Notes: generated by a model not told the origin, from the sequence alone. A stretch of DNA of 9,338 nt from Promethearchaeota archaeon (GCA_019058515.1 JAHPYY010000195.1:1-9338), one strand, 5' to 3'. Counted from the first letter of the stretch, positions 1 to 7,111 are shown. Program-made: numbers and translations.

Positions 1-698
1 ATCTTAACGACCGCTTTTTGAAAATGGCTTCGCGTTTGTGCCTTTTGAACTAATTCTGTTGTTTTACCAAAAAATGTATTTAACCCCGTTCCGACAACAA
101 CACCATCCATTTCACCTTGGCGAATAATCGCCCCTTCATATGTCATGTCTGAAATATTTTTATCAACGGGTAACGATTCACCTGTCAATACCGATTCGTC
201 CAATGTGAGATATTCCCCTTCGATTAGTTTTATATCTGCAGGAACAATATCTCCTAGTCTAAGATGTACAATATCTCCGGGGACTAACTTAGCTGCCTCT
301 ATTTCTATCCAATTATTATCTCGGAGCACTTTAGCTCTCAGCGCTAATTTTTCCTTTAATAATTCTATTGCATTGTCCGCTTTATTTTCTTCCCAGAAAC
401 GTACAACGCTGTTTATTAAAAGCATGGCGACGATAATGATGAAATCATCCCACTCTTGTATAATCATGGAAAGGATTGCGGCGATCTCAATCATCCAAGG
501 AATAGGACCCCAAAAGTTTTTTAAAAATTTTACAATTGGGCGAACTTTTTTCTCTGGTATTTCGTTATAGCCATATTTTTCAATTCTTTTTTCAGCTTCA
601 TCGGTACTCAAGCCTTTATTATTGGTAGAGAGTTGTGAATATGTTTCATCTATACTCAATTCTTTTGCTTTTTCAGATGTTAAAACAGTGTCAATCAT
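1..698 (-). CDS. P-type (P3A, plasma-membrane type) H+-transporting ATPase, N-terminal part, cut by the window edge
   Basis: ATP-driven cation pump of the inner membrane, most likely exporting protons. I translated the minus strand from ATG at 698-696; it stays open for 232 codons to the edge. Residues ~10-50 are the cation-ATPase N-terminal domain (a GLSTDEAEKR stretch, then YGYNEIPEKK). TM1 and TM2 lie at about 65-80 and 84-101 with FWGPIPWMIE between 62 and 71, a signature of P3A proton pumps. The actuator domain follows, with PGDIV at 140-144, DESVLTGES at 167-175 (the dephosphorylation TGES loop), and SHFQKAV at 224-230 before TM3. These match plant/fungal H+-ATPases and their archaeal homologues rather than Ca2+ or Cu+ pumps. 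The phosphorylated Asp (DKTG) and the nucleotide domain lie outside the window. A TTG 12 nt upstream is an alternative start; an in-frame TAA lies further upstream. Subfamily is fairly sure; ion specificity is inferred from family. Confidence 0.9.
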   Translation of the reverse strand, partial: MIDTVLTSEKAKELSIDETYSQLSTNNKGLSTDEAEKRIEKYGYNEIPEKKVRPIVKFLKNFWGPIPWMIEIAAILSMIIQEWDDFIIIVAMLLINSVVRFWEENKADNAIELLKEKLALRAKVLRDNNWIEIEAAKLVPGDIVHLRLGDIVPADIKLIEGEYLTLDESVLTGESLPVDKNISDMTYEGAIIRQGEMDGVVVGTGLNTFFGKTTELVQKAQTRSHFQKAVVK

Positions 699-760
699 AA
701 TTTTACTCAATTTTTTCGTAAATAATTGTAATTAAATTTACATCCTAAAGAGATAATTTA

Positions 761-769
761 TTTTTTAAA
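761..769 (-). promoter_or_regulatory. Candidate archaeal TATA box for the H+-ATPase gene
   Basis: On the minus strand the sequence is AGAAGGG followed by TTTAAAAAA. The box is centred about 67 nt upstream of the ATG at 698. An archaeal start site ~25 nt downstream would leave a leader of about 40 nt. The same TTTAAAA core recurs upstream of other genes here. Several other AT-rich stretches nearby could serve, so this is a best guess. Confidence 0.4.
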
Positions 770-849
770 CCCTTCTTATAAAAATTATAAATTAAACATC
801 AGGTCAAAGAAGTTTTTATTTTAACCTCTTCCTACTGTTATTATAATTT

Positions 850-868
850 AAAAATTAGAGAAAAGAAG
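850..868 (-). terminator. Possible T-rich terminator after the phosphorylase gene
   Basis: On the minus strand, 26 nt beyond the phosphorylase stop, the DNA reads CTTCTTTTCTCTAATTTTT, a pyrimidine-rich tract ending in T5. Archaeal transcription commonly ends at such tracts without a hairpin. It is weak evidence in DNA this rich in A and T; read-through into the ATPase gene is not excluded. Confidence 0.3.
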
Positions 869-893
869 TTTATCATTTAGTTTCTAGGAAGAA

Positions 894-2603
894 TTAATTG
901 ATCTTGCTTTTCCATTGTGGTTGTTTTACTAACCTGTAAGATTCTAAGGCATACTCCTCCATCATGCGATTTGTATTGAAATAAGCTCCCAATTTTATCG
1001 CGTATTTCATTCTTTCCTGCCATTCGCTCTTATTTTGATAGAATAGAGGAATTATTTCGTTTTCTAATTTCAAGTATAAATCTTCAGCATCAAAAGAATC
1101 GTCTGCAGTTAAAGCTTTTGGATCAGAAGGTTCGGGTCCGATTGCCCATCCTGCTTTTTTATCAGATAAAGAGTAACCCTCTATCCACCATCCGTCTAAA
1201 GAGGAAAAATTAAGGACTCCATTAACGGCAGCTTTCATACCACTTGTCCCACTCGCTTCTAAATATCTTCTAGGATTATTCAACCATAAATCTACTCCAC
1301 TAACTAACAATTTTGCCAATGAAATCTCGTAATTTTCGAGAAATACAAGTCCTATCCCGTACGAATCCCACAAAAAATTGCTAAATTCGTAAATCTTTTT
1401 TATATATGATTTAGATTGTATGTCAGCGGGGTGGGCTTTCCCTGCAAAAATCAATTGCGCTTTGTTCTTAATAATTTTTGCTAATCTCTCAAGATCGTTA
1501 AAAATTAACAATGGCCGTTTATACTCCGCCATTCTTCGACCAAATCCAATTGTTAGCAATTCTCTATCGAGCAAAATCCACGAATGAGATTTTTCATATT
1601 CAATAAGACGTTTTTTTGCTTTATTGTGTGCTCTCCACAACTCGTAACTATCTAAATCTAAAGCTCTATCAAAAAGATCTAAATTATGATGCCAATCTCT
1701 TGATAATTCCTCGTTAAAAAAATCTCTCATATACGGTGATAACCAATATCCCAAATGAACTCCATTTGTTATATGATTAATTTCGTAATTTGGAAACATT
1801 TTATTTGAGATTTCAGCGTGTTTTTTTGAGACCGCATTAACATACCCACTTGCATTTAAAGCTAAAATGGTCATATTAAGAGCGTTTTTTCCGCCAAAAT
1901 CATGGATTTGGTCGGGTAAACGATTTCGAAAGACATCAAAAGCTAAATTGTAGTCAAATTCCTCAAGTCCTGCCCTTACAGGAGTGTGAGTAGTAAAAAC
2001 ACAATGTTTCTTTACTTCCTCCAGAGTTTTGTATTGTTTAAGGAGTTCAAAAATCAAAAATGCTGCATGTCCTTCGTTAAGGTGATATGTTTTTATGTTA
2101 TCGTACCCAAGCTTTTCTAACATTAGAAACCCACAAATACCAAGAATCATCTCCTGGGCTATTCGTTGAAATGGATTTGCATCGTATAACATATGAGTTA
2201 AATTTCTTTGCCATGTCTCATTGACCTCAAGATCAGTGTCTAATAGTATTACCGGTATTCTATGTCCGTTTCTTCCTACAATTTCATACTTCCAAGCTTC
2301 AACTTGAATTAATTTTTCCTGTAATTCAAGAGTCACTTGCTTGTCAATTTTTTCGAAATCATCGCTAAAATCCCATTCCATTTCTTTTTCGATTTGCTCT
2401 CCATTTGGCCCAATCTGTTGATAAAAATAACCAGCATAGTATGTTAAAGTCACAGCAACAAGAGGTAGCCCCATATCAGCTGCAGATCGAAGAGCATCTC
2501 CCGCTAAAATACCTAGTCCTCCAGAATAAATAGGCAAACCGCTTTCTAAAGCAATTTCCATCGAAAAATAGGCAATCTCTTGATTTTTGCCATCATTCTT
2601 CAT
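894..2603 (-). CDS. glgP: Alpha-glucan (glycogen) phosphorylase, short TIGR02094-type family, GT35
   Basis: Cytoplasmic PLP enzyme that uses Pi to release glucose-1-phosphate from glycogen or maltodextrin. With the ATG at 2603 the protein has 569 residues. IAYFSMEIALE starts at residue 10 and the Gly-rich SGGLG loop is at 27-31. YHLNEGHAAF lies around 173-182, HTPVRAG near 206-212, RMAEYKR at 357-363 and GKAHPAD at 388-394. The PLP-lysine motif EASGTSGMK ends at K457, followed by a DGWWIEG segment. All catalytic blocks look intact. The length fits the short archaeal/bacterial class without the regulatory N-terminal extension of muscle or E. coli enzymes. A GTG at 2675 would add 24 residues (hydrophobic, Cys-containing, atypical) in front of the conserved start; I prefer the internal ATG. 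It is divergent from the pyrophosphatase gene, which makes its co-substrate Pi; that link is inference. Substrate chain length cannot be read from sequence. Confidence 0.95.
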   Translation of the reverse strand: MKNDGKNQEIAYFSMEIALESGLPIYSGGLGILAGDALRSAADMGLPLVAVTLTYYAGYFYQQIGPNGEQIEKEMEWDFSDDFEKIDKQVTLELQEKLIQVEAWKYEIVGRNGHRIPVILLDTDLEVNETWQRNLTHMLYDANPFQRIAQEMILGICGFLMLEKLGYDNIKTYHLNEGHAAFLIFELLKQYKTLEEVKKHCVFTTHTPVRAGLEEFDYNLAFDVFRNRLPDQIHDFGGKNALNMTILALNASGYVNAVSKKHAEISNKMFPNYEINHITNGVHLGYWLSPYMRDFFNEELSRDWHHNLDLFDRALDLDSYELWRAHNKAKKRLIEYEKSHSWILLDRELLTIGFGRRMAEYKRPLLIFNDLERLAKIIKNKAQLIFAGKAHPADIQSKSYIKKIYEFSNFLWDSYGIGLVFLENYEISLAKLLVSGVDLWLNNPRRYLEASGTSGMKAAVNGVLNFSSLDGWWIEGYSLSDKKAGWAIGPEPSDPKALTADDSFDAEDLYLKLENEIIPLFYQNKSEWQERMKYAIKLGAYFNTNRMMEEYALESYRLVKQPQWKSKIN

Positions 2604-2681
2604 TTTTATACAACCACATAGTAATTTTCTATCGATAAAGATTCTTATGATTGTTAATGTTATAAGCACATCCACTAAAAA

Positions 2682-2688
2682 ATATAAA
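2682..2688 (-). promoter_or_regulatory. Candidate TATA box for the phosphorylase gene
   Basis: On the minus strand this reads TTTATAT inside GATTTATATTTTTT. It sits about 80 nt upstream of the preferred ATG at 2603, so a start site ~25 nt downstream would give a leader of ~55 nt. Such a transcript would begin inside the GTG-initiated extension (GTG at 2675), which supports the shorter protein. Low certainty because the whole region is AT-rich. Confidence 0.3.
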
Positions 2689-2727
2689 TCTAAAATCCTA
2701 TTTATTGAGTATTAACGAAATAAAGGA

Positions 2728-2773
2728 ATTTTACAGATAATTTAATCTAATTTAGGAATAAACCCTGTAAAAT
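2728..2773. repeat. 9-bp inverted repeat in the divergent promoter region (possible operator)
   Basis: ATTTTACAG at 2728-2736 is mirrored exactly by CTGTAAAAT at 2765-2773, with 28 bp between the arms. It lies between the two divergent promoters, about 40 bp upstream of the phosphorylase TATA candidate. The spacing is large for a simple dimeric regulator site. My rough estimate is that about one such pair is expected by chance in a region this size and composition. Confidence 0.3.
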
Positions 2774-2899
2774 ATGCCTGAAAAAATTTTTAAATTGTAA
2801 CGATCTTATAAAGTGATTAATTTATCAATTAAGTCCTTGTTTTTTATTGAAAGAATCTAAATTCCGAGCAATTTGAATTTATAATATTTTATCCTTGCC

Positions 2900-2908
2900 T
2901 TTAAAAAT
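2900..2908 (+). promoter_or_regulatory. Candidate TATA box for the pyrophosphatase operon
   Basis: TTTAAAAAT preceded by CCTTGCC, the same core seen upstream of the ATPase and the 96-residue gene. It ends 46 nt before the ATG at 2955, giving an expected leader of ~25 nt. TTTATAATA at 2878-2886 is an alternative that would give a leader of about 45 nt. Confidence 0.4.
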
Positions 2909-2954
2909 GTAATTTTCTGAATGAAAGACAAATAATTTGAAAAATGAATGAAAT

Positions 2955-5024
2955 ATGTCTGAAGAACTTAACTTAGTATTTGGGATCCTTTTCATTTTAG
3001 TAATTATCCTGTCTATTCTAGGGTTGATTTATATTACGTGGATTATGAAAAGGTTAAGAAGCTTGGATAATGGAACGGAAGAAATGGTAAAGATTCACGA
3101 TTTAATAAAATCGGGTTCTAATGCGTATTTAAAGAGACAATTTAAGACAATTAGTGTGGTTTTATTAATTATTAGCATAATCTTGTTTATAATTTACATA
3201 CCTTTAGCAGTCTCGTTCATAGTCGGTGCTCTAACCTCTTTAGTTGCAAGTTATGTAAGCATGGTCGTATCCACTTTAACTAATGTAAAAGTAACACAAG
3301 CATGTAAGAAGGACTTAAACAGCGCCTTGAAAATAGGATTTAATGCTGGAATGGTAATTGGAGTTTCAGTGATTTCTATTTCTTTGTTAGGCATCAGTAC
3401 CTTATACATTATATTTAACTTTAATATACAGAACATAATAGGTTTTGCTTTTGGAGCGTCTTTCTCAGCCCTCTTTGCTCAATTAGGAGGAGGGATATAC
3501 ACAAAAGGAGCAGATATTGGAGCAGATTTAGTAGGAAAATTAGAATATGGATTACCTGAGGATGATATAAGAAATCCCGCTGCAATAGCCGATAATGTAG
3601 GAGACAATGTCGGGGATTGTGCGGGTAGAGGGGCTGATCTCTATGAATCTTCTTCAGCAAATAACATCGCTGCGATGATAATTGGCGTTACATTGAGTAT
3701 AGCAACTAACAATCCATTATTCATAATTTTTTCCTTAATTTCAAGAGCACTGGGTAATATTGCGGGTATTTTGGGAGGATATTTTGTAAAAATTAAAGAA
3801 AAGGACAAATCTCCAATTTTGGCATTTGCTAGAAGCCTTATTGCTACAGCAGTGATTAATATTGTATTTTTCTTAGTATTAATCTTAATTTGCTTTCAGA
3901 CTGGTTGGTTATTCTTGTTCATCTGTTCCATTGTAGGAATAGTTTTGGGTTTATCTACATATTTTATTGTTGATTACTACACCTCATCGAGATATAGACC
4001 AGTGAAAAATTTGATAAAAAATTCAGAAACTGGAGCAGCTACGAATGTGATAAGTGGGTTTTCTTTAGGATTAGAATCCCCAATAATTCCAGTTATTTCA
4101 TTTATTGTAGGAATTATTATTAGCTTTGTACTTGGCGAACAATTTGGGATAGTTAATGGATTTGATCCATATTTAGGAGGAGTATTCGGAGTAACTGTAA
4201 CAACAATGGGTTTATTATCGATTACAACCATAATTCTGGCATTTGATGGTTTTGGGCCTGTATCAGATAATGCGGCAGGAATTGCAGAAATGTCTCATCA
4301 AGGTGAAGAAACTCGTTATAATTTAGACAGGTTAGATGCTGTTGGTAATACGACTAAAGCCTTAGCAAAAGGTTTTGGTATCACTTGCGCTGCTTTATCT
4401 GCAATAATTCTATTTGAAGCATATCTAGAAGAAATTAAAACAATAGATGTTAATGTATATAATCCAATTGTATTATGTGCGCTATTATTAGGTGCAGTAA
4501 TTCCTTTTACTTTTTCTGCTTTAGCAATTCGATCTGCAGGTGTAGCTGCTTATGGCATGATTAAAGAAATCCAACGACAATTTAAAGAAGATCCCGGAAT
4601 ACTTGAAAATAAATCCTTACCTAATTACGAAAAATGCATTGATACTGCTACAAAAATATCTTTAAAGCAAATGGTTTTACCGGCTTTGCTCCCTACATTG
4701 ACTCCTATAATTCTTGGATTTTTATTTGGTCCAGTTGCTCTTGCAGCATTTTTAATATCGGGAACCATATCAGGAATAATTTTAGGATTTGTTTTGAATA
4801 CTGGTGGAGGTGCTCTCGATAATACGAAAAAGGCAATTGAGGGAGGGCTTTTGGGAGGAAAAGGATCGTACGCTCATGAAGCATCCATCATTGGAGATAC
4901 TTTCGGTGATCCTTTAAAAGATACCGCTGGTCCATCTCTTCATATCCTTGTTAAAGTAATAAATACAGTATCAATAGCCTTTGCTCCTATTTTCCTAACA
5001 TTTGGAGCATTAATTATTTTGTAA
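2955..5024 (+). CDS. hppA: Membrane-bound ion-translocating pyrophosphatase (K+-independent type by sequence)
   Basis: Integral membrane enzyme coupling PPi hydrolysis to H+ or Na+ export; 689 residues, normal for prokaryotic members, with about 16 hydrophobic segments. The first PPi/Mg site is complete: GADIGADLVGK (185-195), PEDDIRNPAAIADNVGDNVGDCAG (201-224). Next come DGFGPVSDNAAGIAEM (431-446) and LDAVGNTTKALAKG (460-473). The C-terminal site includes NTGGGALDNTKK, GDTFGDP and KDTAGPS. K468 sits where K+-independent enzymes carry Lys (Ala in K+-dependent ones). The gate glutamate is E231, three residues after D228 (DLYE), the placing known from Na+-pumping enzymes; plant H+ enzymes have it at +7. 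The usual NTGGAWDN motif carries one extra residue here. Ion specificity is therefore open. Start: ATG at 2955 is the only in-frame ATG after the upstream region; upstream ATGs at 2944 and 2948 are out of frame. No clear ribosome site is seen. Confidence 0.97.
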   Translation: MSEELNLVFGILFILVIILSILGLIYITWIMKRLRSLDNGTEEMVKIHDLIKSGSNAYLKRQFKTISVVLLIISIILFIIYIPLAVSFIVGALTSLVASYVSMVVSTLTNVKVTQACKKDLNSALKIGFNAGMVIGVSVISISLLGISTLYIIFNFNIQNIIGFAFGASFSALFAQLGGGIYTKGADIGADLVGKLEYGLPEDDIRNPAAIADNVGDNVGDCAGRGADLYESSSANNIAAMIIGVTLSIATNNPLFIIFSLISRALGNIAGILGGYFVKIKEKDKSPILAFARSLIATAVINIVFFLVLILICFQTGWLFLFICSIVGIVLGLSTYFIVDYYTSSRYRPVKNLIKNSETGAATNVISGFSLGLESPIIPVISFIVGIIISFVLGEQFGIVNGFDPYLGGVFGVTVTTMGLLSITTIILAFDGFGPVSDNAAGIAEMSHQGEETRYNLDRLDAVGNTTKALAKGFGITCAALSAIILFEAYLEEIKTIDVNVYNPIVLCALLLGAVIPFTFSALAIRSAGVAAYGMIKEIQRQFKEDPGILENKSLPNYEKCIDTATKISLKQMVLPALLPTLTPIILGFLFGPVALAAFLISGTISGIILGFVLNTGGGALDNTKKAIEGGLLGGKGSYAHEASIIGDTFGDPLKDTAGPSLHILVKVINTVSIAFAPIFLTFGALIIL

Positions 5025-5050
5025 AAACTTTCAAATTAAAAGAGAAGTAG

Positions 5051-5058
5051 TTTAAAAG
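5051..5058 (+). promoter_or_regulatory. Weak TATA-like box before the PhoU-like gene
   Basis: TTTAAAAG lies in the 58-nt gap after the pyrophosphatase stop. A start site ~25 nt downstream would fall at the ATG (5083), implying a leaderless secondary transcript. Because a ribosome site (GTGA, 5070-5073) is also present, co-transcription from the pyrophosphatase promoter is the simpler reading. Confidence 0.2.
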
Positions 5059-5082
5059 AAGACAAAGCAGTGAAATTATTTT

Positions 5083-5718
5083 ATGGATAAAATAAAAGAA
5101 CAAATACTTGATTTGCTTATTGAGCACTCGAGGGCAGTTTATTCTATCGTTAGCGATATGGGTGTATTTTATCAAAATTGGGTAGATTCTTCAAAATCGA
5201 GTAAAGCCATATTGGAAAATAAGGTAAGTAAATTGTACCTTGATATAGAAGAAGCCACATCGATAAAAAACCGAATAATAAAAGAGTTTTCTGAAGCATT
5301 TTCATTAGGTGCGGGAGATTGGGCTATATTAACTCAGAAAATGCACAACTTATCAAATCTAGCTTTTAAATTTGTCAATATCTTGGAGCATGTTGATTTG
5401 AGTGTTATAGATTCTGAAATGAAGAAAAGGTATCATAAATCAATTAATAGCATATTAGAAATGGTGAATTTGTTGAAATCGTCAATAAAATTGTTGAGAG
5501 AGAACCCCGATAGTATAATTTACAATTTAAATGAGATCCATGAACTTGGTAACTCCACAGATTTGATGTTGCACGACTTTTTGTATTATCTGTATAAAGA
5601 TAAAGATTTAGAAATTAGAAATTTGCTAGTTATTCGAGACAATGTTGTAGCTTTAGAACATTACATTGATAAAATTTATAGCATCGCTGAAATCATCAGA
5701 ATGTTGCATTATGAATAG
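5083..5718 (+). CDS. PhoU/DUF47-like all-helical protein
   Basis: 211 residues, no signal peptide or membrane segment, apparently all alpha-helical and rich in E, K, L and I. Proteins of this fold (PhoU, or DUF47 partners of Pit phosphate transporters) are cytoplasmic helical bundles that bind metal ions and modulate phosphate transport. The likeness rests on pattern, not identity. A helix at ~45-70 carries spaced acids (LENKVSKLYLDIEEA). A second acidic helix lies at 150-170 (NEIHELGNSTD). The C-terminal helix has D186 and the LEHYID...AEI pattern (191-203), resembling the last PhoU-type helix. GTGA at 5070-5073, nine nt before the ATG, is a plausible ribosome site. It follows the pyrophosphatase by 58 nt and overlaps the next gene by 8 nt, so the three are probably one transcript. 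It may adjust the pump or Pi handling; that is inference. A divergent helical protein of other function remains possible. Confidence 0.65.
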   Translation: MDKIKEQILDLLIEHSRAVYSIVSDMGVFYQNWVDSSKSSKAILENKVSKLYLDIEEATSIKNRIIKEFSEAFSLGAGDWAILTQKMHNLSNLAFKFVNILEHVDLSVIDSEMKKRYHKSINSILEMVNLLKSSIKLLRENPDSIIYNLNEIHELGNSTDLMLHDFLYYLYKDKDLEIRNLLVIRDNVVALEHYIDKIYSIAEIIRMLHYE

Positions 5719-7078
5719 AGATATAATAATAGGAAATTGGCAGGGTTTTCTTAATCTAGGAAGTAGCAAATTAGGAGTTACATTTATAATAACGAGAGGC
5801 ACCACAGGGAAACTGACTGCAAGTCTATTAAGTCCATCTCAAGGAGGAAAAGTAGAAGCAAATAATGTTACATTTAATACCGAACAACTACAAGTTGAAA
5901 TAAATTCTATTGGGGGAAAGTACGATGGTATATATGAACCTTCTTCTCAAAAAATAAAAGGCAAGTGGTACCAAAGGGGTCAAACATTTGATCTCATATT
6001 AGAACAAAAAGACGAAATTGTAGAAGTAAAACGCCCTCAAGAGCCTCGTAAACCTTATCCCTATATCGAAGAACTCGTGACTTATGAAAACGCTGAAGCG
6101 GATATAATTTTAGCTGGTACCTTAACCTATCCCAAAGATAATTCCCCTTTTCCTGCTACTATTCTTATTTCAGGTTCTGGTGCTCAAGATCGAAATGAAA
6201 GAATATTTGGGCACAAACCTTTCCTAGTTCTAACAGATTATCTGACTCGTAGAGGAATTGCTGTCTTACGGGTGGATGATAGGGGAGTTGGAGGATCTTC
6301 TGGTAATTACCTAGAGTCAACAAATTTTGATTTTGCTGGTGATGTTATTAGTGGAATCAACTACTTAAAAAGTCGTGAAGAGATTGATCCGAAAAAAATT
6401 GGGTTGATTGGACATAGTGAAGGAGGAGTTATCGCTCCGATTGTTGCGAATATATCTCCTGATGTTGCATTTATTGTGCTCATGGCAGGGCCAGGAATAC
6501 CATTAGAAGATATTCTTTATAAGCAGGCAGAATTAATAGGTAGAGGAGAAAATTTGAGTAAAGATTTACTCGCTAAAGAACGGTCCTTACAGGAGAAAAT
6601 GTTTTCTATTATTAAGGAAGAAAGTGATAATATCTCAGCAAAATCAAAATTAGAAAAAGTAATTTCTGAAACGGTAAAGGATATGAAAACTGAAAGTATA
6701 CCAATATTTCAAGGAAATATTGAAGCTCAAATTAACTATATGTTATCTCCTTGGTTCCGCGATTTTCTAGCTTATAATCCTAAGAAAGTCCTGAGACACT
6801 TAAAATGCCCTGTCCTAGCATTAAACGGAGAAAAAGATTTACAGGTACCTTCAGATGAAAATGTATCTGCGATTGAACGCGAACTCAAATTAAGCGATAA
6901 TAAGAATTATAAGGTTATACAATTACCAAACTTAAACCATCTTTTTCAAACAAGTCATACAGGCGCCTTAAGTGAATATGCTAATATCGAGGAGACTATA
7001 TCTCCTATTGCGTTAAAATTAATTGGGGATTGGATTTTGGAACAAGTTATTGAATATGCAATACAAAAATCTCGTTGA
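5711..7078 (+). CDS. Two-domain alpha/beta hydrolase (serine esterase/peptidase S33-like, COG1073 type) with N-terminal beta domain
   Basis: 455 residues from the ATG at 5711, which overlaps the end of the preceding gene (TTATGAATAG), so translation is probably coupled. A TTG at 5666 would add 15 residues and is unlikely. Residues ~1-100 are beta-rich with a GNWQG opening (8-12) and a second GKWYQRG strand (84-90), a small barrel-like domain often fused to this hydrolase group. The catalytic domain begins near 120: oxyanion-hole segment GSGAQDR at 155-161, RVDDRGVGGS at 187-196, nucleophile S236 in GHSEGG, acid D376 in NGEKD, and H410 in LNHLF. The triad is therefore complete. About 80 residues (255-335) form a helical, charged cap. 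No signal peptide is visible, so it acts in the cytoplasm. Ester, thioester or peptide substrates are all possible; its tie to the pyrophosphatase and PhoU-like genes is unexplained. Confidence 0.9.
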   Translation: MNRDIIIGNWQGFLNLGSSKLGVTFIITRGTTGKLTASLLSPSQGGKVEANNVTFNTEQLQVEINSIGGKYDGIYEPSSQKIKGKWYQRGQTFDLILEQKDEIVEVKRPQEPRKPYPYIEELVTYENAEADIILAGTLTYPKDNSPFPATILISGSGAQDRNERIFGHKPFLVLTDYLTRRGIAVLRVDDRGVGGSSGNYLESTNFDFAGDVISGINYLKSREEIDPKKIGLIGHSEGGVIAPIVANISPDVAFIVLMAGPGIPLEDILYKQAELIGRGENLSKDLLAKERSLQEKMFSIIKEESDNISAKSKLEKVISETVKDMKTESIPIFQGNIEAQINYMLSPWFRDFLAYNPKKVLRHLKCPVLALNGEKDLQVPSDENVSAIERELKLSDNKNYKVIQLPNLNHLFQTSHTGALSEYANIEETISPIALKLIGDWILEQVIEYAIQKSR

Positions 7079-7111
7079 AAGCTTGAAGATTTGATTTAAA
7101 TTTAAAAGAGC

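Larger units (their letters stand above)
699..893 (-). other. Intergenic region between phosphorylase end and ATPase start
   Basis: 195 bp of very AT-rich DNA with no credible gene. Read on the minus strand it holds, in order, the phosphorylase stop, a T-rich stretch, and a TATA-like box serving the ATPase gene. A 10-bp direct repeat (AAAGAAGTTT on the plus strand) occurs at 806-815 and 862-871, exactly 56 bp apart. In such biased DNA it may be chance. Confidence 0.5.
2604..2954. other. Divergent intergenic region between phosphorylase and pyrophosphatase genes
   Basis: 351 bp without a supportable gene. It must hold promoters for both directions. I see TATA-like boxes near 2682-2688 (minus), 2878-2886 and 2900-2908 (plus), a 9-bp inverted repeat (2728-2736 / 2765-2773), and an imperfect 14-bp dyad at 2814-2827 (TGATTAATTTATCA). 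Nothing resembles a tRNA, riboswitch or insertion sequence. Confidence 0.6.

Noticed and set aside
145..570. Plus-strand open frame of 141 codons, Ser/Ile-rich
   Set aside because: It is the antisense shadow of the H+-ATPase gene, whose minus-strand frame carries TGES and other conserved blocks; the plus frame has low-complexity composition and no recognisable motif.
806..871. 10-bp direct repeat AAAGAAGTTT, 56 bp apart
   Set aside because: Purine-rich low-complexity words recur easily in this composition, and no third copy or target-site structure suggests a mobile element or operator.
2604..2675. 24-residue N-terminal extension of the phosphorylase from a GTG start
   Set aside because: The family's conserved sequence starts near IAYFSMEIAL, a few residues after the internal ATG. 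The extension is hydrophobic and Cys-containing and would make a soluble enzyme look membrane-anchored.
3251..4231. Three minus-strand open frames (61, 79 and 84 codons) inside the pyrophosphatase gene
   Set aside because: They lie antisense to highly conserved pyrophosphatase motifs, and their translations show no family likeness or ribosome site.
5666..5710. 15-residue extension of the hydrolase from a TTG start
   Set aside because: It lies wholly inside the preceding gene; the ATG at 5711 overlapping that gene's stop is the usual coupled arrangement.
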